Shown here: in pieces, positions 50,932-59,937 of the stretch
How positions within the stretch are numbered: the first letter of the stretch is position 1
Layout: the number at the start of each line of letters is the position of its first letter
DNA from: Candidatus Methylophosphatis haderslevensis
Lineage (GTDB): Bacteria > Pseudomonadota > Gammaproteobacteria > Burkholderiales > Rhodocyclaceae
Reading direction: 5' to 3'
NCBI GenBank assembly: GCA_016711925.1
Contig: JADJSA010000004.1
Location: forward strand, 1-64,000
DNA length: 64,000 bases
The notes under the pieces: model-generated
What the model was told of the DNA's origin: nothing
Database searches by the model: none
Seen by the model: the letters and a program-made list of their open reading frames with translations, nothing else
Position numbers and translations under genes: made by a program

Positions 50932-53279
50932 TCAAAACTCCTGCCACTCCTCCGCGAGGTTGCCTGCCGCTACCGGCACCAGGCGCCGCTTCGGCTGGAC
51001 CTTCGCCTTTGTGGACGGCAGCGCAACGGCAACCGCCGGACCATCGCCTGTCACCATTTGGGCCGAGTTCGAGAGCTTGAACATGGCGACGGTCTGGACC
51101 AGGGATCGGGCTTGCTCTTCCAGGCTCTCGGCGGCGGCGGCCGCCTGCTCGACCAGTGCGGCGTTCTGCTGCGTCGCTTCGTCCATGTGGCCGACCGCTT
51201 GCGCAACCTGCTCGATGCCGGTGCTTTGCTCGCGGCTCGCTTCGGCAATTTCGGTGACGTAGCGCGCCACCTTCTGGAAGCTGGCGACCACTTCGGTCAT
51301 CGTCTGCCCGGCTTCCTGCACCAGCCGCGCGCCGTCGTCTACCTTGCCTACGCTGCTGTCGATCAGGGCCTTGATTTCCTTGGCGGCGGTGGCGCTGCGC
51401 TGGGCCAGACTCCTGACTTCCGAGGCGACTACCGCGAAGCCGCGGCCTTGTTCTCCGGCGCGGGCGGCTTCGACGGCAGCGTTGAGCGCGAGGATGTTGG
51501 TCTGGAAAGCGATGCCGTCGATCACCGCGATGATGTCGGCGATCTTTTGCTGCTTTCCTGGATCGCGCCCATGGTATCGACGACTTTGCCGACCATCGCC
51601 CCGCCGCGTTCGGCGACTTCGTTGCTGCTGCGGGTCAGGTCGTTGGCTTGCCGCGCGTTGTCGGCGTTTTGCTTGACGGTGGCGTTGATCTGTTCCATCG
51701 AGCTGGCGGTCTCTTCGAGCCGGCTGGCCTGCTCTTCGGTGCGGGCCGACAGGTCGCTGTTGCCCGCGCTGATTTCCTGTGCCGCGGTGTTGATGACTTC
51801 GGTGGCTTCCTTGATCCGTCCGACCACTTCCTTGAGCCGTTCGACCGTGGTGTTGGTGTCGTCCTTCAGCTGACCGAATGTGCCCGCATAGTCCGCTTCG
51901 ATCTTCTGTGTCAGATCGCCTCGCGCTATCGCGTTCAGTACACGGGCAACGTCGCCGAGCGCGCCCGATACGTTGCCGACCAGACGGTTGAGACCGCCTG
52001 CCATCTCGAGATGAAAACCGTGCTTTCCCTCGGTCGCCATGCGCTGGGTGAAATCGCCTGCCAGCGTGGCGGCGATCAGTTGCGCCAGCTCGCGCTCGGC
52101 GGTTGCCTCTCCCGTGCGGTCCAGCCACTCGACCACGGTGCCGATGCGCACGCCGCCGGCGTCGTGAACCGGATTGGCGGTCAGACGGAACACGTGTCCC
52201 GCCAGCTCGATCTGCGCCTGGTGGGTGGCGGTGAGCCCGGCGAGCAGGCTGCGCTGATGCGACGGATTGCGGTGGAAATCATCGAAGTTGCGGCCGATCA
52301 GCGTCGCTGCGTCGAACGACGGGATGGCACGGCGCAAGTCGTTCTGTGCCGCGCCAAGCATCGCGAGCACCGATTCGTTCATGTAGATGATCTTGCCGTC
52401 GGGATCGGCGACCATGGTGTTGGTGGAAGACTTGTCAAGTGCCGAGCGAATGCGCAGATTCTCCGCAGAGATCTTCTGCTCGGCGGCGATGCGCTCGCGC
52501 AGGCTCTTCTGCATCACCCGCAGCGAATGCAGCAGCCACGCGGTTTCATCGCGGCCGACCACCTCGAACTCATTGTCGAGCGTCCCCTTGGCGATTGCGT
52601 CGGCAGCCTCCGCGCCGCGCGACAGCGGGATGACGATGCTGCGACTGATATAGACGGAGAATCCCACTACCAGCAACGACAGCAGCAACGAAACGCCACC
52701 GGTGACCAGCGCATCCTTGACGATTGCGGCATCGATGTCGTCCCGATAGACGCCGGAACCGACTATCCAGCCCCAGGGCTCGAATGCCTTGACGAACGAC
52801 ACCTTGTCTGCCGGACGATCGCTGCCCGGGCGCGGCCACATGTAATCGACGAATCCGCCCGCGGGCGTGGCTGCGGTCTGAACCATCTCGACGAACAGGC
52901 GCTTGCCGTTCGGATCCTTGACCTCGGCAAGATCCTTGCCGTCGAGTTCCGGCTTGATCGGATGCATGATCATGCGCGGCGCGCGGTCGTTGATCCAGAA
53001 GTACTCGTTGCCGCTGTAGCGAATCGCCCGCAGCATCGCCGCCGCCTGCTCTTGTGCCGTCTCCCGGTCGAGATCTCCGGCGGCGACCCGTTTGGCATAG
53101 CCGTCGATCACTCCCCACGCCCCTTCGACCGCGATCCGCACCTGCTCCTTGCGATCGGCTTGCATGACGTTGCGCTTGCCTACCAGTTGCGCCACGGTCA
53201 TGGCAACCAGCGCGAGAACGGCAAACCCGGTGATCAGCCACAGCTTGTGGCCCACCGTAAGTCGGTTCATCAGTTTCAT
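50932..53279 (-). pseudogene. Cache-domain MCP gene with a single-base frameshift
   Basis: Start MKLMNRLTVGHKLWLITGFA at 53279, with a purine-rich ribosome site just before it (a start at 53297 would overlap cheW). First membrane helix, periplasmic sCache-type sensor (RYSGNEYFWINDRAPRMIMH; FVDYMWPRPG; WGWIVGSGVYRDDIDAA), second helix, HAMP, PAS (about 300-400), then the signalling domain. The frame breaks at 51545-51548: TTTT here, TTTTT in the sister gene, giving premature termination at 51522. Past the break the other frame is intact to a CheR/CheB tether EEWQEF. With one T added the protein would be about 782 residues. It could be a real mutation, a slippage switch or a sequencing error. 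Confidence 0.88.
51083..51960 (-). repeat. Long near-identical block, copy in the frameshifted MCP gene
   Basis: Partner of 48165-49043. Contains the four-T tract (51545-51548) that breaks the frame. Confidence 0.8.
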
Positions 53280-53293
53280 GGTCTTCCCCCCTG

Positions 53294-53797
53294 TCATTGC
53301 ACCGGTGCGTCGGTCAGCGCCATGTCGGGCGCGAGCATCAGTTGCGCGATGTCGACCACGATCAGCATCCGCTGATCGACGCTGGCCAGGCCGCGAATGT
53401 GATCGGCGCGAACCGCCGAGCCGAAATCGGGTGCGGGGCTGATCTGCTCATCCCGCAGTGCGGTCACGTCCGAGACGCTGTCGACGACGATGCCGACGAT
53501 GCGCCCTTCGAGATGCAGGATGATGACTACCGTGAAGGGCGTGTATTCGACCTTTCCCAGCCCGAACTTGATGCGCAGATCGACGATCGGCACGATCGTG
53601 CCACGCAGGTTGATGACTCCCTTGATGAATTCCGGGGCACCGGCGATCGCGGTCACCGCGTCGTAGCCACGAATTTCCTGCACCTTGAGAATGTCAATCG
53701 CGTATTCCTCCTGGCCCAGCGTGAAGGTCAGAAACTCCTGGGCATAGGCGGATTCATCGCGATCGGCGGTGGCATTGCCGGATTGCATCTGCAGCAT
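53294..53797 (-). CDS. cheW: Chemotaxis coupling protein CheW
   Basis: 167 residues, the only stand-alone CheW in the window. FLTFTLGQEEYAIDILKVQE, APEFIKGVINLRGTIVPIVD and IVGIVVDSVSDVTALRDEQI are the family signature. It bridges MCPs and CheA. The stop is 15 bp before the start of the frameshifted MCP. Confidence 0.96.
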   Translation of the reverse strand: MLQMQSGNATADRDESAYAQEFLTFTLGQEEYAIDILKVQEIRGYDAVTAIAGAPEFIKGVINLRGTIVPIVDLRIKFGLGKVEYTPFTVVIILHLEGRIVGIVVDSVSDVTALRDEQISPAPDFGSAVRADHIRGLASVDQRMLIVVDIAQLMLAPDMALTDAPVQ

Positions 53798-53827
53798 CGT
53801 AGTTCTCCGTGACGGGATCTACGAGCA

Positions 53828-53854
53828 GTTACGGCTGTGATCCGTTGTTCTTGA
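53828..53854 (-). promoter_or_regulatory. FliA (sigma-28) promoter of cheW
   Basis: Minus strand TCAAGAAC, 11 bp, GCCGTAAC, the -10 ending 31 bp before cheW, in the short gap after cheA. Confidence 0.75.
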
Positions 53855-53884
53855 GGAAGGATCACGCCCTTGCCGGCGTGTAGC

Positions 53885-56101
53885 TCAGGCTGCGGCCGCC
53901 AGGCTGCGCGAGTGTTTGCCGATCAGCGCGGCCGCGTCCAGGATCAGCGCCACGCGGCCATCGCCCATGATCGTAGCGCCCGCGATGCCGGGTACCCGAC
54001 GGTAGTTCGCTTCCAGGCTCTTGATGACAACCTGGTGTTGGCCAAGCAGGGCGTCGACGAACAGGGCCGCCTTGATGCCATCGGCCTCGAGCACGATCAT
54101 GATGCCGCGTGCGAAATCATGCTGAGCATTGCGGCAGCCGAACAGTTCGTGCAGTGCGATCACCGGAAGGTATTCGCCGCGCACCTGGAGCACGCGCTCG
54201 GTGCCGGAGATGGTGCGAAGCTGCCCGGCGCTGATCTGCAGCGACTCGATGACGTAGTTGAGCGGAATGATGTACGTGTCGCTGCCGACCCCGACTGACA
54301 TGCCGTCGAGAATCGCCAGTGTCAGCGGCAAGCGCACGGTGATCCGTGTGCCCACGCCGGTCATCGACTCGATGTCTACCCGACCGCCCATTGCGGCGAT
54401 GTTGCGCTTGACCACATCCATTCCGACGCCGCGGCCGGATACCTCGGTGACTTGTTCGGCGGTCGAGAAACCCGGTTCGAAGATCAGCAGCCAGACTTCC
54501 TGGTCGCTCATGTTGTCGTGCACCGGCAGTCCGCGTTCGCGCGCCTTGGCGAGTATCTTGTCGCGGCGCAGGCCGCCGCCGTCGTCGCCAACTTCGATGA
54601 CGATGTTGCCGCTTTGATGATAGGCCTTGAGCGTGATGGTTCCGCTGGCCTGCTTGCCGGCGGCCAGGCGTGCCTCGGGCATCTCGATGCCGTGATCCAG
54701 ACTGTTGCGGACCAGGTGCGTCAGCGGGTCGGTGATGCGCTCGATCAGGCTCTTGTCGAGTTCGGTCGATTCGCCGATCAGCTTCAGTTCCACCGACTTG
54801 CCCAACTTTTGCGACAGATCGCGCACCACGCGAGGGAAGCGCGAGAACACCACCGACATCGGCATCATGCGGATCGACATCACCGATTCCTGCAGATCGC
54901 GCGTGTTGCGGTCGAGCTGCGCGAGGCCATTGAGCAGGCGTTCGAACAACACCGGATCGACCTTCTCCGCGGCGGCGGTCAGCATGGCCTGGGTGATCAC
55001 CAGTTCGCCGACCAGATTGATCATCTGATCGACCTTGTCGACGCTGACCCGAATCGATCCCTTGTCGGCATTGGCTCCGCTTGCCGCCTGCGCGACCGGA
55101 CGCGCGGCGGCGCCCACCGGTGCCGCCGGCACAGGCTTGGGCGTATCCGGCGCAGTCTCGTTCGCTGGCGCCGGCTCAACCGGTGCGACGGGATCGAACA
55201 GACCGAAGCTGCCGTCCGCCGCGCCAGTCGAATCGACCGCCGCAGCCATCGGCGTACTCGAGTCAGCGTCGTTCGACGGTTCCGGTGCCGCCCTCCCGAC
55301 AGCCGCGGAAGAGTCGGCGAACAGCCCCCAGGCGACATCGTCTGCCGGCGGTGAGTCGGGCGTCGCTTCAAAGAAGCCGAAATCCTCGCCTTCGACTGCC
55401 GCCACAGATTGTCCCGGCGCATCGTCGAAGCGGATCGAGCCGCTGCGTGCTACGAACTCGATGACGCTCTGCAATGCTGCCCGATCGATTGCGGCCGCGA
55501 CACTCAGCCGCCATGGCGTGCTGCCGTCGGCAGCGCCACGACAGGCAACCGTCACCTTACCCATGCGGCCGATCTCGGCCAGCAGGTTTTCCATGACGTC
55601 CGGGTCGGCAGCGCTGTGCTGCTCCGGCACGAAGCTGATCTGGTAAGTGTGATCGGACGGCCCGGCCGTGGCGGTCTGCACGACCCGACTTACCGGTGAG
55701 TCGATCGGCGGGCGCCCTTCGAGCAGGTCCTCGATGCGACGGGAGACCGCAGCGGCGGCTTGCTGATCAGCAACCGCGAACCCTTGGTGCGCCGCCAGCA
55801 GGTTCTTCAGTACGTCGCCGGCCTCGAGAAAGGCGTCCACCATGTCTTCGGTCAGACGCATCTCGTTCTTGCGCACGCGATCGAGCAGGGTCTCCATGAC
55901 ATGCGTCACGTCCGCCAGATCCTGGAAGCCGAAGGTGCCGGCGCTTCCCTTGATCGAATGCGCCGCGCGGAAGACGGCGTTCAGATCTTCCGGGTCCGGG
56001 TTGGCCAGATCGATTTCCAGCAAAAGATGTTCAAGGCTGCCGAGGTGCTCCTGCGCCTCCTCGAAGAACACCTGGTAGAACTGGCTCATGTCGATGCTCA
56101 T
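53885..56101 (-). CDS. cheA: Chemotaxis histidine kinase CheA, second copy with P2
   Basis: 738 residues. HPt domain (FRAAHSIKGSAGTFGFQDLA, His48), a P2-like region (about 150-235: YQISFVPEQHSAADPDVMEN, RMGKVTVACRG, then SVIEFVARSGSIRFDD), an acidic Pro/Ala-rich linker, dimerisation helices (DKVDQMINLVGELVITQAML), ATPase boxes (HLVRNSLDHGIEMPEARLAA; DDGGGLRRD; GRGVGMDVVKRN) and CheW-like P5. It is the classical CheA form and sits between cheY and cheW. Confidence 0.95.
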   Translation of the reverse strand: MSIDMSQFYQVFFEEAQEHLGSLEHLLLEIDLANPDPEDLNAVFRAAHSIKGSAGTFGFQDLADVTHVMETLLDRVRKNEMRLTEDMVDAFLEAGDVLKNLLAAHQGFAVADQQAAAAVSRRIEDLLEGRPPIDSPVSRVVQTATAGPSDHTYQISFVPEQHSAADPDVMENLLAEIGRMGKVTVACRGAADGSTPWRLSVAAAIDRAALQSVIEFVARSGSIRFDDAPGQSVAAVEGEDFGFFEATPDSPPADDVAWGLFADSSAAVGRAAPEPSNDADSSTPMAAAVDSTGAADGSFGLFDPVAPVEPAPANETAPDTPKPVPAAPVGAAARPVAQAASGANADKGSIRVSVDKVDQMINLVGELVITQAMLTAAAEKVDPVLFERLLNGLAQLDRNTRDLQESVMSIRMMPMSVVFSRFPRVVRDLSQKLGKSVELKLIGESTELDKSLIERITDPLTHLVRNSLDHGIEMPEARLAAGKQASGTITLKAYHQSGNIVIEVGDDGGGLRRDKILAKARERGLPVHDNMSDQEVWLLIFEPGFSTAEQVTEVSGRGVGMDVVKRNIAAMGGRVDIESMTGVGTRITVRLPLTLAILDGMSVGVGSDTYIIPLNYVIESLQISAGQLRTISGTERVLQVRGEYLPVIALHELFGCRNAQHDFARGIMIVLEADGIKAALFVDALLGQHQVVIKSLEANYRRVPGIAGATIMGDGRVALILDAAALIGKHSRSLAAAA

Positions 56102-56136
56102 GCACCCTGCTCCCTGGTACGCGGTATTCGAGGCGG

Positions 56137-56502
56137 CTAGCCGATGACTTTCTTGACGACCTCGATCAGCTTTTGCGGATCGAACGGCTTGACCAGCCAG
56201 CCGGTGGCGCCTGCGGCGCGACCCTGCGCCTTCATCGCGTCGGAAGATTCGGTTGTGAGCATCAGGATCGGCACCGACTTGTACTGCGCCATGCCGCGCA
56301 GCGACTTGATCAGCGTCAGACCGTCCATGCGGGGCATGTTCTGGTCGGTTAGAACCAGATTCACCGTCTTGCCTCGCGCCTTGTCGAGGCCGTCGACGCC
56401 GTCAACGGCCTCGATCACGGCGTAACCCGAGTTCTTCAGGGTGAATGACAGCATCTGGCGAATCGACGCCGAATCATCAATTGCAAGGACGGTCTTTTCC
56501 AT
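56137..56502 (-). CDS. cheY: CheY-like response regulator, second copy
   Basis: 121 residues, a single receiver: LAIDDSASIRQMLSFTLKNS, phospho-Asp53 in VLTDQNMPRMDG, MLTTESSDAMKAQGRAAGAT, LVKPFD. Placed between the MCP-like gene and the second cheA, the usual arrangement of the CheY-CheA pair of the second pathway. It is more like adaptation/sink CheYs than the 42146 copy, which is next to CheZ. Confidence 0.93.
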   Translation of the reverse strand: MEKTVLAIDDSASIRQMLSFTLKNSGYAVIEAVDGVDGLDKARGKTVNLVLTDQNMPRMDGLTLIKSLRGMAQYKSVPILMLTTESSDAMKAQGRAAGATGWLVKPFDPQKLIEVVKKVIG

Positions 56503-56516
56503 AGTCTTCCCGCCGG

Positions 56517-57725
56517 TTAGAACAATTCAATGGCCCCGTGCGACAGGGTGGCCTGCGCGACGGGATTGTGCTTGCCCGATACGGAATCCGCATCGAGATG
56601 CTCGCCAAGGCGTAGCAATTCGTTGCAGACCTCGCGCACGTTGGCGCCACGCGGGTCCGACTCAAGGTTTTTCGCCAGCTCGTCGACAGCCTTGGCCGCA
56701 TTGCGCATGGCTTCGATGCGGCGCCCGGCGTGACCGACAAGCTGCGATACCAGATCCTGGAACTGCAGCGCGGTCACCGCACGATTGACCTCGGCATCGA
56801 CGCGGTTCGCCGCCGCGCCGAGACTGTCGATGGCGCTCGAACGCTCGTTGCTGATGCGTTGTACCTGCTGTGCCACTGCTTCGACCCGGCCCTTCGATTC
56901 GAGTGCGAACGTCATGTCCTGCGAGGCCATGCGCTGCAGTGCAAGTTCGGTCTCCTTCACGGTCTGGCTCATGCCGGACATCACCTGCGAAATCTCCGCG
57001 CTGAACTTCGCCGTGCGCGTAGACAGATCGCGCACTTCGTCGGCGACCACCGCGAAGCCGCGCCCCGCCTCGCCGGCTCGCGCCGCTTCGATCGCGGCAT
57101 TGAGCGCCAGCAGATTCGTCTGCTTGGCGATGCCGCCTATCGCGGACAGCATGCGATCGACCTCGATCGTGCGCCTGGCAATGCCGTCGGTCAGTTCGAC
57201 CAGTTCCATGCCGACCTTGCTGTTGGCGACAATCGTATCGACCACGTGCTGCATGGTGGCGGAGGTCTCGCCGATGAAGTGGTCGATCTGCGTTGCGACA
57301 CCGCCGTCTTCGTCGTGATCGGTGATCGAGAGCGCGACCCGCTGCTGCTCCGACACATTGGCGTGCATGCCGTGAAAGCTGTCGGTCAGTTCGGCGATGG
57401 CGTCGGCGAGGATCTTCTGTACGCGTGCGGCTTCATCGTCGATGCTCGAAAGCTGCGCCGTGAACCGCTCGGCGACCTGATGCAGCAGTTCGATCAGCTC
57501 CGCCCGCAGAGTGTCGCCCGAAGCCGGGGCGTTGCGTCCGGCTGCGGCACGCGAGGCTTCTCCGGGCACGAGGATGAGGCCGGTCCAGATCAGTGCCGGC
57601 AGCAGCGCGGCGGCAGCGATCCAGCCGGCTGCAGTGCCTGCCGGCGCCAATACCGCCATCGTGGCCGCGATCGCTGCGGAGGACACCAGCCCCGCTATCG
57701 CTTTGCCTGTTATGAAACGTCTCAT
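56517..57725 (-). CDS. MCP-like membrane protein with CheZ-type DxxxQ motif
   Basis: 402 residues from the ATG at 57725. Two adjacent membrane helices (7-27 and 32-53) with no periplasmic sensor, then a helical region and a short signalling hairpin (QTNLLALNAAIEAARAGEAG, RGFAVVADEVRDLSTRTAKF). After this, residues 318-332 read TALQFQDLVSQLVGH, which has the same FQDLxxQ core as CheZ (Asp324 and Gln328). No WxxF tail. It heads the group MCP-like, cheY, cheA and is driven by a sigma-28 promoter overlapping the motB stop. It may combine signalling with dephosphorylation of its CheY; that part is inference. Confidence 0.85.
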   Translation of the reverse strand: MRRFITGKAIAGLVSSAAIAATMAVLAPAGTAAGWIAAAALLPALIWTGLILVPGEASRAAAGRNAPASGDTLRAELIELLHQVAERFTAQLSSIDDEAARVQKILADAIAELTDSFHGMHANVSEQQRVALSITDHDEDGGVATQIDHFIGETSATMQHVVDTIVANSKVGMELVELTDGIARRTIEVDRMLSAIGGIAKQTNLLALNAAIEAARAGEAGRGFAVVADEVRDLSTRTAKFSAEISQVMSGMSQTVKETELALQRMASQDMTFALESKGRVEAVAQQVQRISNERSSAIDSLGAAANRVDAEVNRAVTALQFQDLVSQLVGHAGRRIEAMRNAAKAVDELAKNLESDPRGANVREVCNELLRLGEHLDADSVSGKHNPVAQATLSHGAIELF

Positions 57726-57797
57726 GCAAGTCCCCGTGGGCCTTTCAGTTGCTCTCGCTCGACCGCGGCCGCATTGCAATCCGCGGATGCTGTTTCC

Positions 57798-57824
57798 TTT
57801 ACGGACGGTGTCGTCGGATCTTTA
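57798..57824 (-). promoter_or_regulatory. FliA (sigma-28) promoter of MCP-like-cheY-cheA
   Basis: Minus strand TAAAGATC, 11 bp, TCCGTAAA. The first base lies in the last codons of motB and the -10 ends 72 bp before the start codon. The -10 closely matches that of flgM (TCCGTAAC). Confidence 0.72.
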
Positions 57825-58799
57825 CTCTGGCTTGGCGGGCGTTGCGGCAGGCTGCACGGTGATGTCCGCCGGATCGAGCGGCTTGCCCGCATCCACGTCG
57901 ACGCCGCTGCCGTCACGCATCAGCGCTTCCTCGGTGCGCTTGTTCATGACGATGATGCTGATGCGCCGATTGATCGGATTGGCCGGATCGTCCTTGTCGA
58001 ACAGGATGCTCGAGGCCAGGCCGACTACGCGCAGCACTTTCTTTTCGTCCATCCCGCCGGCGATCAGTTCGCGGCGCGAAGCATTGGCGCGGCTTGCTGA
58101 TAGTTCCCAGTTGGAGAATCCGCGATCGCCGCCGGCGTACTGGGTCGCATCCGTGTGCCCGGACAAACTGAGCCGGTTCTCGACCTGATTGAGCACGCGA
58201 CCGATCTCGTGCAGGATTTCACGGGTATACGGCTTCAGTTCGGCCGATGCGCTGTCGAACATCGGGCGGTTCTTTTCGTCGACGATCTGAATGCGCAGAC
58301 CTTCGCTGGTGATGTCGAGCAAGAGCTGGTTCTTGAACGGCCGCAGCGCCGGATTGGCTTCGACCAGCGCTTCGATCTGCCCCTTGAGTTCCGCGAGCTT
58401 GGCGCGTTCCTTGGCCTCCGCCTCGGCGCGCGCCATCTTGCCTTCCTTTTCGGCCTGAAGCGCCTGCAGGTTGATGGTGCGTCGTTTGGCGTCGACTTCG
58501 CCTTGCCGCACCTGCCCGGTGGTCCGTGTCAGGTCGCGACCGCCGCCCTGCAGAACGCTGGAACTGTCGCCCGAGCCGGAGCCGCCCATCAGCGCGACCT
58601 TGAGCGGCGTATTGAAAAAGTCGGCAATCCCCTTGAGATCGCCCTTGGCTGTCGAACCGAGCAGCCACATCAGAAGGAAGAACGCCATCATCGCCGTGAC
58701 GAAATCGGCATAGGCGATCTTCCAGGCGCCGCCGTGGTGGCCGCCGCCGCCCTTCTTGATGCGTTTGACGATGATTGGCTGTTGGGTGTCGTCGCTCAT
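57822..58799 (-). CDS. motB: Flagellar stator protein MotB
   Basis: 325 residues. IVKRIKKGGGGHHGGAWKIA, then YADFVTAMMAFFLLMWLLGS with the proton-carrying Asp32, a Lys/Glu-rich helix (about 105-145), then the OmpA/MotB domain (LSLSGHTDATQYAGGDRGFS, NWELSASRANASRRELIAGG, NRRISIIVMNKRTEE). It anchors the MotAB stator to peptidoglycan. Follows motA with a 94-bp gap. Confidence 0.96.
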   Translation of the reverse strand: MSDDTQQPIIVKRIKKGGGGHHGGAWKIAYADFVTAMMAFFLLMWLLGSTAKGDLKGIADFFNTPLKVALMGGSGSGDSSSVLQGGGRDLTRTTGQVRQGEVDAKRRTINLQALQAEKEGKMARAEAEAKERAKLAELKGQIEALVEANPALRPFKNQLLLDITSEGLRIQIVDEKNRPMFDSASAELKPYTREILHEIGRVLNQVENRLSLSGHTDATQYAGGDRGFSNWELSASRANASRRELIAGGMDEKKVLRVVGLASSILFDKDDPANPINRRISIIVMNKRTEEALMRDGSGVDVDAGKPLDPADITVQPAATPAKPE

Positions 58800-58893
58800 G
58801 GTCGATTGCCCGGTGGCTGCGCAAGCTCCGGCCGTATGTCTGCGCGGACCGGGCTGAGCCGTTCGGCCCGCCTGCCCGCCGGGTCCGCCGGCA

Positions 58894-59751
58894 TCACTTG
58901 CCCTTGCGGCTCTTGATGTCTTCCTCGAGTTCGATGAACGTCGGACGCTCGGTCGAATAAAGCACCTTGCGACCGAACTCGACCGCCACCTGCGGCGCGT
59001 AACCGTTCATGCTTGCCAGCAACACGACCTTGATGCACTGGTAGATCTTGCTGCCTTCGCCGGCCTTCTGCTCGAGTTGGCCCGCCAGCGGAGCGACGAA
59101 GCCGTAGGAAATCAGGATGCCGAGGAAAGTGCCGACCAGCGCGCCGCCGATCATCTTGCCGAGCACCGCCGGCGGCTGCCCCACCGACCCCATGACATTG
59201 ACCACGCCCATCACGGCCACCACGATACCGAACGCCGGGACCGCGTCGGCCACCTTGGCAACCGCATGGGGGGCGATCTCGGCCTCGTGATGGTGGGTTT
59301 CGATCTCGATATCCATCAGGTTCTCGATCTCGAACGCATTGAGGTTGCCGCCCACCATCATGCGCAGGTAGTCGGTGAGGAACTCGACCACGTGATGGTC
59401 GCTGACCACGTTCGGATACTTGGAGAAAATCGGGCTGTCATCCGGCTTCTCGATGTCCGACTCGATGGACATCAGCCCTTCCTTGCGAACCTTGGCGAGT
59501 ATCTCGAACAGCAGCGCCAGCAGATCCATGTACAGCGCCTTGGAGAACTTCGAACCCTTGAAGACCTGCGGAATGCCCTTGAGCGTGGCCTTGACTACCT
59601 TGCCGGTATTGCCGGCGACGAAGCCGCCGATCGTCAGACCGACGATGGCAACGTATTCAGCGGGCACCCACAGTGCGCCGAGACTGCCGTGGATGGCGTA
59701 GGTCCCGACGCTTGCCGCGAGGATGACCACGTACCCGATGATGAGCAACAT
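58894..59751 (-). CDS. motA: Flagellar stator protein MotA
   Basis: 285 residues from the ATG at 59751 (MLLIIGYVVILAASVGTYAI); nine codons upstream in frame are open but not family-like. Four membrane helices; the family signatures ESDIEKPDDSPIFSKYP, FLTDYLRMMVGGNLNAFEIE and PAFGIVVAVMGVVNVMGSVG are present. It is the proton-channel part of the main stator. A sigma-28 promoter lies upstream. Confidence 0.96.
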   Translation of the reverse strand: MLLIIGYVVILAASVGTYAIHGSLGALWVPAEYVAIVGLTIGGFVAGNTGKVVKATLKGIPQVFKGSKFSKALYMDLLALLFEILAKVRKEGLMSIESDIEKPDDSPIFSKYPNVVSDHHVVEFLTDYLRMMVGGNLNAFEIENLMDIEIETHHHEAEIAPHAVAKVADAVPAFGIVVAVMGVVNVMGSVGQPPAVLGKMIGGALVGTFLGILISYGFVAPLAGQLEQKAGEGSKIYQCIKVVLLASMNGYAPQVAVEFGRKVLYSTERPTFIELEEDIKSRKGK

Positions 59752-59822
59752 CCCTGACTCTCCAGTCGCGCGCGGCAACTCCGACTCTCGACCTGCCGCG
59801 GCCAGTTTCTGTGACTAGGCAA

Positions 59823-59849
59823 ATATCGGCCCCATGCCGGTGGACTTGA
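59823..59849 (-). promoter_or_regulatory. FliA (sigma-28) promoter of motAB
   Basis: Minus strand TCAAGTCC, 11 bp, GCCGATAT, the -10 ending 72 bp before motA and just after the flhC terminator. Confidence 0.82.
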
Positions 59850-59875
59850 GCCGGACGGCTGAACCGCCACTGCAC

Positions 59876-59909
59876 AAAAAAAGGCCGCCAAGGCACGGGC
59901 CCGGGCGGC
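59876..59909 (-). terminator. Rho-independent terminator of flhDC
   Basis: On the minus strand GCCGCC ... GGCGGC followed by a run of seven Ts, 30 bp after the flhC stop. The clearest intrinsic terminator in the window. It separates flhDC from motAB. Confidence 0.8.
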
Positions 59910-59937
59910 TGGAACCCCTTGCAGGGCAAGGAGGAGG

